41,439 nt of DNA, taken from contig JAKLJP010000056.1 in the NCBI GenBank assembly GCA_023151115.1, positions 1 to 41,439 of the forward strand. The letters are read 5' to 3'. The position numbers and the translations under genes are program-made. The notes below the pieces were generated by a model. It ran no database searches. It was given only the letters and a program-made list of their open reading frames with translations, and was not told where the DNA came from. Shown here piece after piece: positions 33,701 to 41,195 of this stretch. The DNA comes from Anaerolineae bacterium (GTDB lineage: Bacteria; Chloroflexota; Anaerolineae; 4572-78; J111). Position 1 is the first letter of the stretch. Each line of letters starts with the position of its first letter.

Positions 33701-35236
33701 ATGAAAAAGTTTCTGGCTGTTATCCTTTTGTTGACGTTATTGGGGAGTATTTTACCAACCTCTTTTGCCAGCGCCCAAGGTGCTGGCGAAGATTACACCG
33801 CCCAGGCCGATGACTCCCTCTCCAAGTTGGCCGATAAATTCTTTGGTGATATCAACGCCTACTGGGCCATTATGTCGGCCACCAACCAGGCCAATGCCAA
33901 AGACCCCTCGTATGTCAAAATTACTAATCCTGACGTTTTGGAAGTGGGCGACAAGTTGCTCATTCCGTCTAAAGAAGATGCCCAGACATTTATGGCTACG
34001 TTTGACCCGGCCGAGGGTGATGTGGGTAAGTTATTTGCCAGCAGGGCCAAGGGCCAGTTGCAGGTCGGCAATTGGTGGACTTCCGGCGGTGAGTTTGCCG
34101 GAGTTAACGCCATTTATGAACTATATCGCCAGGAAAACCCCGACGTGGAGTTGATCCATGCCGGTATCGCTGGTGGCGGTGGCACCAACTTCCAAGGGGC
34201 CAACGTGAATAAGCTGATTGCCGGCGATCCTTACGATACCTTCATGTTACATGCCGGTCTGGAAGCTGAACGATACACGCCCGACCTGTATTTGCAGCCG
34301 GTGGATGATATTTTGGCCGAAACCGGTGTTCTGGAGGTTATGCCCGACGATTTGAAAGCGTTGCTCAAGGTTAGAGGCAGTACGTACACGGTCCCCCTCA
34401 ATATCCACCGGGGTGGGGTGATGTGGACCAATACTCGTGTACTGGAAAAGGCCGGCTTGGCCGTGCCCACCAACTTTGATGAATTTTTTGCCGCATGTGA
34501 AACGCTTAAAGGCCAGGGCGTGGTCCCGCTGGGGCTGGGCCTTGCCGATGGCTTTGAGTTAAGCCATACGTTTGAAGATGTGCTGCTGGGCACTGTCGGG
34601 GCCGATAAGTTTACCGGCTTGTGGAATGGTTCGGTTTCCTGGAATGATGCTGGCGTCGCCCAGGCCCTGGAAAACTTCAATAAGCTCTTAGACTGCACCA
34701 ACGAAGATCGGGGTACAATTGGTTGGGTAGGTGGCATTGAATTGGTCATCAATGATCAGGCTGCCTTTAATATTATGGGCGACTGGGCTTACGGGGAAGT
34801 GCTGGTCAATAATGCCACTGATTACGTGAAATGGAATCCCGCCCCCGGCACTCAAGGTACTTTCTTTCTCGTTTCCGATGGTTTTGCCCTGCCCAAAGAA
34901 GCCCCTAACAAAGAAAACGCCATTGAGTTTATCAAGCTCATCACCCGCAAGGATGCCCAGGAAGCCTTTAACCAGAACAAAGGCTCTATCTGCGCCCGCA
35001 CCGATTGTGACTACAATACCTTTCCGGAAGACCGGCGAGCCTATTTCCAGAGTGCCGCTGACGATTTCAAAACGTCTCGCATTATCCCGATGGTAACGCA
35101 TGGCTCCGGCGCTATCCCCAGTTGGGCTACCCAATTTGGCGATATTGTGATCAAATTTGCCTCTGACCGGGATGTGGCGGCGGCCCAGGCTGCCTTTATT
35201 TTAGCGGCTGAGGACGCAGGCTTCCCACAGCAGTAA
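33701..35236 (+). CDS. Glucose-type sugar-binding protein with N-terminal LysM domain (copy 2)
   Basis: 511 residues, collinear with the preceding gene and roughly three-quarters identical by eye; AGGAGAGGAGG precedes the ATG. The signal peptide ends near FASA-QG, again without a lipobox. LysM-like domain: EDYTAQADDSLSKLADKFFG to LEVGDKLLIPSK. The sugar-binding blocks GNWWTSGGEFAGVNAIYELY, VPLNIHRGGVMWTNT, AAFNIMGDWAYGEV and FNQNKGSICARTDCDYN are kept. Differences cluster in the ligand-contact middle part (for example LGLGLADGFELSHTFEDV against MAQGSTDGFEFGHLFEVV), so the two copies may prefer different sugars. The duplicated unit includes the downstream AGACCCTAAAG hairpin. Confidence 0.92.
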   Translation: MKKFLAVILLLTLLGSILPTSFASAQGAGEDYTAQADDSLSKLADKFFGDINAYWAIMSATNQANAKDPSYVKITNPDVLEVGDKLLIPSKEDAQTFMATFDPAEGDVGKLFASRAKGQLQVGNWWTSGGEFAGVNAIYELYRQENPDVELIHAGIAGGGGTNFQGANVNKLIAGDPYDTFMLHAGLEAERYTPDLYLQPVDDILAETGVLEVMPDDLKALLKVRGSTYTVPLNIHRGGVMWTNTRVLEKAGLAVPTNFDEFFAACETLKGQGVVPLGLGLADGFELSHTFEDVLLGTVGADKFTGLWNGSVSWNDAGVAQALENFNKLLDCTNEDRGTIGWVGGIELVINDQAAFNIMGDWAYGEVLVNNATDYVKWNPAPGTQGTFFLVSDGFALPKEAPNKENAIEFIKLITRKDAQEAFNQNKGSICARTDCDYNTFPEDRRAYFQSAADDFKTSRIIPMVTHGSGAIPSWATQFGDIVIKFASDRDVAAAQAAFILAAEDAGFPQQ

Positions 35237-35244
35237 TTCTGTCT

Positions 35245-35285
35245 TCTCAGACCCTAAAGGTCTCACAGACTTTTAGGGTCTGAGA
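35245..35285 (+). terminator. Hairpin after binding-protein copy 2
   Basis: Perfect 14-bp arms TCTCAGACCCTAAA / TTTAGGGTCTGAGA, with a moderately T-rich tail. Same stem sequence as the first hairpin after copy 1. It probably attenuates transcription into the permease genes. Confidence 0.8.
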
Positions 35286-35361
35286 ATATCTTTTGTGATA
35301 GATTTGGAATAGGGTCTCATTCCCCTAGAAATGAAGTAGGTAGAGGAGCGTAGGAAAAGGT

Positions 35362-36390
35362 ATGGCTCTCAACTGGGAGAAAAATTGGGAAAAGATTGTC
35401 GGTTTTCTGTTTATCCTGCCTTCATTAATTGCTATTATCGTTTTTGTCTACGGCTTTATCGCCTGGACGGGCTGGGTTTCTGTCTCAAACTGGAAACGGG
35501 GTGCTGAACCAAATTATACCTTTGGCGGCTTTGACGCCTATGCCCGCTTGTTTGGAACAACTGAACGTTATGCTTCGGGCATTGACGCCACCCGCTTTAC
35601 CTCCAGCCTGCGTAATGTCATCGGCTTTACCGCCCTCTTTCTGCTCAGTTGCATCGTCATCGGCTTTACCCTGGCCGCGCTGCTGGACCGCCACGTTAAG
35701 GGGGAAAATTTCTTCCGCAGCCTGTTTTTGTTCCCCATGGCTATCTCTTTTATTGTCACCGGCCTGGCCTGGCGCTGGATCTTTACCCCCGGCGACCCCA
35801 ATGTGGGCACGACCGGGCTTAACCGTATTTTTGAGAACATAGGCCTGGGCTTTATCCGGCCTAATTGGGCCAGTGATGTGGTTTACCATATCCCCGCGGA
35901 CTCAGCGGTGGGCCAGGTATTGAATACCATTGGCCTGGGCGGGTTAGCCTCGCCCGACTTTGGTATTTCATTGGGAATTATCACCCTCACCATTGCTGCG
36001 ATGTGGCAGCTATCGGGCTACACCATGGCCCTCTACCTGGCCGGCCTGCGTGGCATCTCCGATGACCTGCGCGAAGCCGCCCGTGTAGATGGGGCCAGCG
36101 AGTTCCAGATTTATCGGCACATCATTATCCCTTTGCTCAAACCCGTTACCCTGAGCGTAGTTATCGTTCTGGCCCACATCTCTTTGAAAATCTACGACCT
36201 GGTGGTAGCAATGGGTGGGGTGGGCCAGGGTTTTATCAAAGATGTGCCGGCCTACAATATGTGGGAAACCACTTTTGATCAGGCCCGTTTTGCCCAGGGC
36301 GCAGCCATTGGCGTGGTCTTGCTGATACTGATTTCCATCCTTATTATTCCTTACCTGGTTATTAATCTGCGGCAGCAGGAGGAAGGCTAA
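35362..36390 (+). CDS. Sugar ABC transporter permease, MalF/UgpA type
   Basis: 342 residues. Membrane segments begin at VGFLFILPSLIAIIVFVYGF; about six in all, with a longer second loop. The ATPase-contact EAA motif is LREAARVDGASEFQIYRHII followed by IPLLKPV. It forms the membrane channel of a CUT1 carbohydrate importer with the next gene. The stop codon overlaps the next start by one base (TAATG), so the two are translationally coupled. GGAGCG about 12 bases upstream of the ATG is a weak ribosome site. Confidence 0.93.
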   Translation: MALNWEKNWEKIVGFLFILPSLIAIIVFVYGFIAWTGWVSVSNWKRGAEPNYTFGGFDAYARLFGTTERYASGIDATRFTSSLRNVIGFTALFLLSCIVIGFTLAALLDRHVKGENFFRSLFLFPMAISFIVTGLAWRWIFTPGDPNVGTTGLNRIFENIGLGFIRPNWASDVVYHIPADSAVGQVLNTIGLGGLASPDFGISLGIITLTIAAMWQLSGYTMALYLAGLRGISDDLREAARVDGASEFQIYRHIIIPLLKPVTLSVVIVLAHISLKIYDLVVAMGGVGQGFIKDVPAYNMWETTFDQARFAQGAAIGVVLLILISILIIPYLVINLRQQEEG

Positions 36391-37313
36391 TGGCAACCCA
36401 ATCTCTCACCACCGCCCGAACGGGTGTGGCGACCAAGCATCGTTCCCATTTCCACTGGACCCGCCTGATTATTTACGCCATTCTCCTGTCGTTCTCAATT
36501 TTTTACATCTTGCCGGTCTATCTCATCCTCATTACCAGCTTTAAACAATATGTTGATATTGACCTGTACCGCATGTGGGAATTTCCCCCGGTGATTAATC
36601 TGCCCCAGTGTACCAACCCCTTCATTTTTTGCTTTGACAGCTTTTACGAGGCCTGGTTTGGCAGCTCGGCGGTAATTGGCATGGGCACCGCTTTTATGAA
36701 CAGCGTCACCATGGCTGTTCCGGCCACTATTATCTCTACCGTCCTCGGTTCGCTCAATGGCTATATTTTGGCAAAATGGAAATTTAAATATGCCGACGTT
36801 GTCTTCCCCTTTATCCTGTTTGGCATGTTTATTCCCTACCAAGCTATCTTAATTCCCCTCACCCTGACCCTCAAAGCCATGGGCCTTTACGCCAGTCTGG
36901 CCGGGTTGGTTTTTGTCCATGTAGTTTACAGTATCCCTATTGCCGGGCTGATTTTCCGCAACTACTACGCCACCATTCCCAATGAGATGATTGAGGCCGC
37001 CCGGATTGACGGCGGCAACATCTTTAGCATTTATCGGCACATCATCTTGCCCTTGTCGCCGCCGGCCTTTGTGGTCGTGCTCATCTGGCAATTTACCAAT
37101 ATCTGGAATGATTTTATTTTTGCCGTCACCATTGCCCAAAACCAGAACCAGCCGATGACTGTCGCCCTCAACAACATTGCCGGCAGCTTCACCGTCCAGT
37201 GGAATGTGCAAATGGCCGCCGCTTTCTTAACGGCCTTACCCACGCTACTGGTTTATATTATCCTGGGCCGCTACTTCCTGCGAGGGTTGCTGGCCGGTTC
37301 GCTCAAAGGTTAA
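36390..37313 (+). CDS. Sugar ABC transporter permease, MalG/UgpE type
   Basis: 307 residues; start overlaps the stop of the MalF-type gene. The N-terminus is basic, followed by six membrane segments from LIIYAILLSFSIFYILPVYL onward. The EAA loop is MIEAARIDGGNIFSIYRHII followed by LPLSPPA. Cys residues in the first outer loop (PQCTNPFIFCFDS) could form a disulfide. Together with the binding proteins it makes a glucose-type importer lacking only its ATPase. Confidence 0.93.
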   Translation: MATQSLTTARTGVATKHRSHFHWTRLIIYAILLSFSIFYILPVYLILITSFKQYVDIDLYRMWEFPPVINLPQCTNPFIFCFDSFYEAWFGSSAVIGMGTAFMNSVTMAVPATIISTVLGSLNGYILAKWKFKYADVVFPFILFGMFIPYQAILIPLTLTLKAMGLYASLAGLVFVHVVYSIPIAGLIFRNYYATIPNEMIEAARIDGGNIFSIYRHIILPLSPPAFVVVLIWQFTNIWNDFIFAVTIAQNQNQPMTVALNNIAGSFTVQWNVQMAAAFLTALPTLLVYIILGRYFLRGLLAGSLKG

Positions 37314-37324
37314 AATACAGCAGG

Positions 37325-37366
37325 GGTGCAGGGGAGCGGAGGAGATGTTTAGTAGTCTCCCCTGCC
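37325..37366. repeat. Palindrome of GCAGGGGAG units
   Basis: GCAGGGGAG and CTCCCCTGC are exact inverted repeats around a 20-base loop, 10 bases after the permease stop. No T-run follows, so it is more likely a stabilising or attenuating hairpin than a terminator. Confidence 0.65.
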
Positions 37367-37384
37367 TAATTTGGAGGTTAAATT

Positions 37385-38386
37385 ATGTCTGACAAACTCC
37401 GCTGGGGACTCCTGTCCACCGCCAATATCAACGATGCTGTGATTGAGCCAATTCGCCAGGCTGCTCGAAGTGAACTGGTAGCCGTGGCCAGCCGCGATAG
37501 AAATAAAGCGCAGGCTTATGCCGGGGAAAAAGGGATTCCCACTGCCTACGGCAGCTATGAGGAATTGTTAGCCGACCCCAATGTAGATGTCATTTACAAC
37601 CCGCTGCCCAACACCCTGCACTGTGAGTGGACGGTCAAAGCCGCGCAGGCCGGCAAGCATGTGTTGTGTGAAAAGCCGATCACCCCCACTTTGGCCGAAC
37701 TGGATCAGGTTGAAGCGGCGGCCAAAAACAACAACGTGACCGTATTTGAAGCCTTTATGTATTTGCACCATCCCCAAACCTTACAGGTCAAGGAGATGGT
37801 CCGGGCCGGCAAACTGGGCAATCTACAATTAATCAACAGTTGGTTTGCCTACTACCTGCCGCCCGAAGATTCAACCAATATTCGCCTGCACCCCAACCTG
37901 GCCGGCGGCAGTCTGTGGGATGTGGGCGTTTATCCCAACAGCCTGGCCATTGTGATGGCCGGGGCCGGTGCGCCGGTAGAAGTATGGGCCAGCCAGAGCA
38001 AAGGCGAAACCGGAGTGGATGTGGTCTTCACCGGCCAGATGAAATTTGCCAACGGCGTTTTGGCCCAAATTTCGTGCGGCTTTCGCTCGCCGTTTCGGGA
38101 AGGGGCGCACATTGTGGGTGATAAGGGCATTATCCAGATTGTCGAACCGTGGAAACCGGGGGTGCAGGGCAAAGAAAGTCACCTGGTTTTCCTGGGCCGC
38201 GATGATACCCGCGAGAATTTAGTGATACCCGCTACCAGCCCTTACCTGGCCGAAGTCGAAGCGATGGAAGCCTGTGTGTTGGATGGCGCGGAGCCGGTGG
38301 TTCCCCTCAGCCTCAGCCGCCAATTTCTGCGCAGCGTCCTGGCCCTGTACGAGTCGGCAGAGACGGGGCGGGTGGTTACTTTGTAG
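37385..38386 (+). CDS. Gfo/Idh/MocA-family oxidoreductase in the sugar operon
   Basis: 333 residues; GGAGG precedes the ATG. The nucleotide-binding start is RWGLLSTANINDAVI, a form seen in dehydrogenases like trans-dihydrodiol and glucose-fructose oxidoreductase relatives. CEKPITPTLAELDQ carries the family Lys, and the C-terminal domain has GGSLWDVGVYPNSLAIVMAG. A Tyr is at the position where many members have the catalytic His. It lies 72 bases after the permease gene and probably oxidises an imported sugar or derivative. Only distantly similar to the family member at 26508-27650. Confidence 0.9.
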   Translation: MSDKLRWGLLSTANINDAVIEPIRQAARSELVAVASRDRNKAQAYAGEKGIPTAYGSYEELLADPNVDVIYNPLPNTLHCEWTVKAAQAGKHVLCEKPITPTLAELDQVEAAAKNNNVTVFEAFMYLHHPQTLQVKEMVRAGKLGNLQLINSWFAYYLPPEDSTNIRLHPNLAGGSLWDVGVYPNSLAIVMAGAGAPVEVWASQSKGETGVDVVFTGQMKFANGVLAQISCGFRSPFREGAHIVGDKGIIQIVEPWKPGVQGKESHLVFLGRDDTRENLVIPATSPYLAEVEAMEACVLDGAEPVVPLSLSRQFLRSVLALYESAETGRVVTL

Positions 38387-38401
38387 TCAATATGGCGATC
38401 G

Positions 38402-38658
38402 AAAAAAGTTTTCGCCGCTAAAACAAGTAGCATTTTTACCTTTGCACTTCTTGATTAGAACGCTGATAACGCAGATATTCGCGGATTTACGCGGATAGAT
38501 TTGGAAAAAATCTGCGAAAATCAGGCGAATCTGCGTCATCTGCGTCCTATTTTTAAGGTGGTCGTAAAAAGTGCGAACATAGTGGTAGCATGTAGCAAGT
38601 CATAAGTGTGCTACTTTGCTACTTGCTACCTTGATGGTTGAGAGATAATTTTTCTGGA
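38402..38658. repeat. Composite nested palindrome with internal GCAGAT-type insertion
   Basis: Left end AAAAGTTTTCGCCGCTAAAA and right end TTTTTCTGGA correspond to the ends of the element at 6857-6966, and the TGCTACTTTGCTACTTGCTACC inner arm is shared too. Between them lies a separate palindrome of ATCTGCG units (38460-38549) like that at 11445-11513. The whole fills the gap between two convergent genes. Confidence 0.75.
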
Positions 38659-38661
38659 CTC

Positions 38662-39289
38662 CTATTTTCTCTCCGAGCCGGACAGGACCGTAGCCACCCC
38701 CAGCCCAATGTAGACGCTGCCGGCAAAATAACGTTCAGCCCGCAGAAAACGCATGTTGCCTTTGAACCACCGCCCGATGGTTCCGGCCAGCAGCGCATAC
38801 ATGCCATCGCTGCAAATGCCCAACACCACAAAAATAAAGCCTAAGAGCAAAATCTGCCCGGCGACCGCGCCTTTGGCCGGCTCGACAAATTGAGGCAAGA
38901 AAGCGAAGAAAAAGAGCGCTGTTTTAGGGTTTAGCAAGTTGACCACTACCCCTTGATAAAAAATGTGGGCCAGTTTCCGCTGCTCGACCACCTCTGGTTG
39001 GCTCGTTTCTTCCCGCGCTAACAGCTTGCGCACCCCCAAGATAAGCAGCCCCCAAATATTTGACCACGCTGAAAGTCAGCGCCGAAGACATTAGCAGGGT
39101 CGATAATCCCAACGCCGCCGCGCCCACATGGAAGAGCGTGCCCACCCCTATGCCCAGGGTGGAAACAATTCCCGCCAGCCGGCCCTGGTCAATGCTGCGG
39201 GCGACGACGTAAAGCACCGCCGGCCCAGGGGTGATGAGCAAAGCTAAGGCTGCCAGCATAAACAGGGTCAGGGTTGATAAGGTAGGCAT
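38662..39289 (-). pseudogene. LysE/RhtB-family exporter with internal frameshift
   Basis: ATG at 39289 has AAGGAG 6 bases upstream and opens STLTLFMLAALALLITPGPA, the family start. The frame is good up to SVVKYLGAAYL and then breaks near 39040. The rest, from LGVRKLLAREE through NLLNPKTALFFFAFLPQFVE to the stop at 38662, is in another frame. About two residues usual for the family (between AAYL and LG) are missing, so a small deletion of 5 or 8 bases is likely. LysE/RhtB proteins export amino acids. Either a true pseudogene or an assembly error; a related remnant at 16261-16520 argues that the family is decaying here. Confidence 0.8.
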
Positions 39290-39392
39290 CGAAAACTCCT
39301 TCAAATAGAACATGGATTGAACAGGTGAATTTTAACTGCTTCACCGAGTCCTGTCAATCCTCTATCTGACAGAGAGGCTTGCTTCTGCAAAA

Positions 39393-39872
39393 TCAGGACC
39401 GGGGCAAGTAATGCCCTATGTTTTTGATGAAGTGCGGCATGGCCTCGCAAATGGTATCAACCACAGTATAGATGTAAGTCTGTCGCGCCGCCGGGTCACA
39501 CTGCTCATACGGCACGGCTTCCCCCACGTCGAGCACCGGCTCCTCGCGGCCGAAACAGATTTGGTTGAACAGCCAGGCTTCCCGGCCAAATTGTTCCCGT
39601 AGATAACGGCGGTGATCCAGCCCCATCGCCACCACCACCTCAGCCTCGGCCAGCATGCCGGCGGTCACACGGCGCTGCCGATGAGCCGAAGGATCGAGGC
39701 CGCGCTGCATCAATCGGGCCCGGACTTCTGGGGCCATCACCTGGAATTTAGCTTCCGTTCCGGCCGAACTGACCCGGTAAATCGGCTGCGGTCCCAACGC
39801 CGCTTTCAGCGCGTACTCGGCGGTCATACTTCTAAAAATGTTGCCGGTGCAGACAAACAGAATGGATTTCAT
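39393..39872 (-). CDS. Low-molecular-weight protein-tyrosine-phosphatase-like protein
   Basis: 159 residues from ATG at 39872, just before ILFVCTGNIFRS; an ATG at 39893 would add seven residues and neither has a good ribosome site. The P-loop is CTGNIFRS (Cys8, Arg14, Ser15). SSAGTEAKFQ and VVVAMGLDHRRYL are the usual next blocks, and an Asp in EPVLDVGEAVPYEQCDPA is in the general-acid region, though the classical DP pair reads DV. It may dephosphorylate phosphotyrosine or phosphoarginine, or act on a capsule kinase; no kinase gene is adjacent. Confidence 0.85.
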   Translation of the reverse strand: MKSILFVCTGNIFRSMTAEYALKAALGPQPIYRVSSAGTEAKFQVMAPEVRARLMQRGLDPSAHRQRRVTAGMLAEAEVVVAMGLDHRRYLREQFGREAWLFNQICFGREEPVLDVGEAVPYEQCDPAARQTYIYTVVDTICEAMPHFIKNIGHYLPRS

Positions 39873-39895
39873 GGGAAATTTTATAAGATCCATTT

Positions 39896-39950
39896 ATAAA
39901 ACGTAAAACGTAATGGCTTATCACAGTAAACCATTAGCTTTACGTTTTAT
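39896..39950. repeat. ACGTAAAACGTAATGG palindrome
   Basis: Left arm 39896-39916 and right arm 39931-39950 (CCATTAGCTTTACGTTTTAT) are inverted. It sits directly upstream of the phosphatase gene. Confidence 0.85.
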
Positions 39951-39970
39951 TGGTATACTGCCCGCAGGCA

Positions 39971-40009
39971 CAAACTGGGCTTTTTGCCAGTGTAGAAAAA
40001 CACAGTTTG
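39971..40009. other. Weak inverted repeat CAAACTG / CAGTTTG
   Basis: Exact 7-bp arms 25 bases apart, in the 200-base gap between the phosphatase and the RelA/SpoT-like gene. Could be a regulatory hairpin; nothing else supports it. Confidence 0.3.
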
Positions 40010-40073
40010 TATCCGTGCAAAGTATAGCAAGCTAATTGGTCAGATTTCTGAACCACGCCGAAATATCCCTCTC

Positions 40074-41195
40074 TCATTCCACCAACGACAACGTCACTCC
40101 CGGATATACCGGCGGCGGTGCTTGCGGGTTCAGAAACAGCCAGCGCAACAGGTCACGATAAAAGCGAAACAGAGGAATTTGCTCGGCTACCTGGTTGCGA
40201 ACCTGCTCGCGCTGGGCGCGGAAGCTGGTATGGCTTTCTTTGGTCAATAATTCGCGTTCGTACAGGAAATTGCTCAAGGTTTGGATTTGAATCTCCATCG
40301 TCTTGTCCGACCAGCGCACGACTGATTTTAAGGCTTCCCAGCCCGTTTGCTTCTGTTGGTTGGGCATAAGGTAATCTTTCACCTCGACAAAGTGCAGCCG
40401 CCGGTTTTCAAGAGTGGGTTCAACCTGAAATTTGGCTAACTCCCGCTCCGACCAGTTCAGCTCAACCAGAGCCATGTGGACTCGACGGATATCATCCAGG
40501 CTGCCGACCACAATCTTGATACCAAAAACATCTTTCACATAACGGCTCAAATGGCGCAGTTGCTTATCGCGGACCACAATATTATCGAGATCAAAAATTT
40601 CATCCACCACTTTGTTCCAGACCTCTTGCTCGGCCTTGATCCGGCTGATGATTTTATGAATCCCGTACATATTGGGTTCGAGCGGCTGGTAATCCACCAT
40701 ATTTGCCACCAGATTAGCCCGGCTCCAATCCTGCCCATCGAAAATCCGCAGCTTCTTTAATTGGCGGCTGCCCAGGTCAATATCCGTCACCGTGTACAAA
40801 TCCTCAGCCGAGACTCCCTGGGTAATGGTGAAGCGCTCTTTGGTTGTTTCCACTTCGCCAATCACCACGCTTTGAATTTGATAGGGCGTTACCAGGGAGT
40901 CGCAGATAAGCTGGCAAAGACAGTGCAGCTTCTGTTCGCCGTGCAGAATCATATTGGCAAAAGCCAGGCGGACCTGTTCCAGGTGCGAGCGGGAAAATTG
41001 AAGTTTGTGATGAACGCTGGGGTGCTCCATCAAAGCCACACGAAGCCGTTGGAGCCGCACAAACAGATCGTTCAGAATCGGCTCTGATGTGACCATCCAC
41101 AGCGGGGAGTCTGAGGTCAAATCACTAGCGGTGGTTGAGAACTCACCCCCCGGAGCAGCATCTTCCCACGCAGGCACGCTTTTAGAAACCGACAC
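40074..41195 (-). CDS. Divergent RelA/SpoT nucleotidyltransferase-like protein
   Basis: 373 residues from GTG at 41195 with GGAGG 4 bases upstream. The N-terminal 170 residues show no known domain. From about 180 the chain resembles the (p)ppGpp synthetase fold: a basic helix with SRIKAEQEVWNK (Arg185, Lys187), YVKDVFGIKIVV (Asp222), VEVKDYL (273-277), then TGWEALKSVVRW where synthetases have NGYxSLHT, and MEIQIQT (Glu301) where they have EIQIRT. The two acidic catalytic positions are kept, but the stacking Tyr is Trp, the His is Lys and one Arg is Gln. It could be an altered alarmone synthetase, a toxin or a different nucleotidyltransferase. No HD hydrolase, TGS or ACT domain is attached. 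No adjacent partner gene is visible. Confidence 0.65.
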   Translation of the reverse strand: MSVSKSVPAWEDAAPGGEFSTTASDLTSDSPLWMVTSEPILNDLFVRLQRLRVALMEHPSVHHKLQFSRSHLEQVRLAFANMILHGEQKLHCLCQLICDSLVTPYQIQSVVIGEVETTKERFTITQGVSAEDLYTVTDIDLGSRQLKKLRIFDGQDWSRANLVANMVDYQPLEPNMYGIHKIISRIKAEQEVWNKVVDEIFDLDNIVVRDKQLRHLSRYVKDVFGIKIVVGSLDDIRRVHMALVELNWSERELAKFQVEPTLENRRLHFVEVKDYLMPNQQKQTGWEALKSVVRWSDKTMEIQIQTLSNFLYERELLTKESHTSFRAQREQVRNQVAEQIPLFRFYRDLLRWLFLNPQAPPPVYPGVTLSLVE

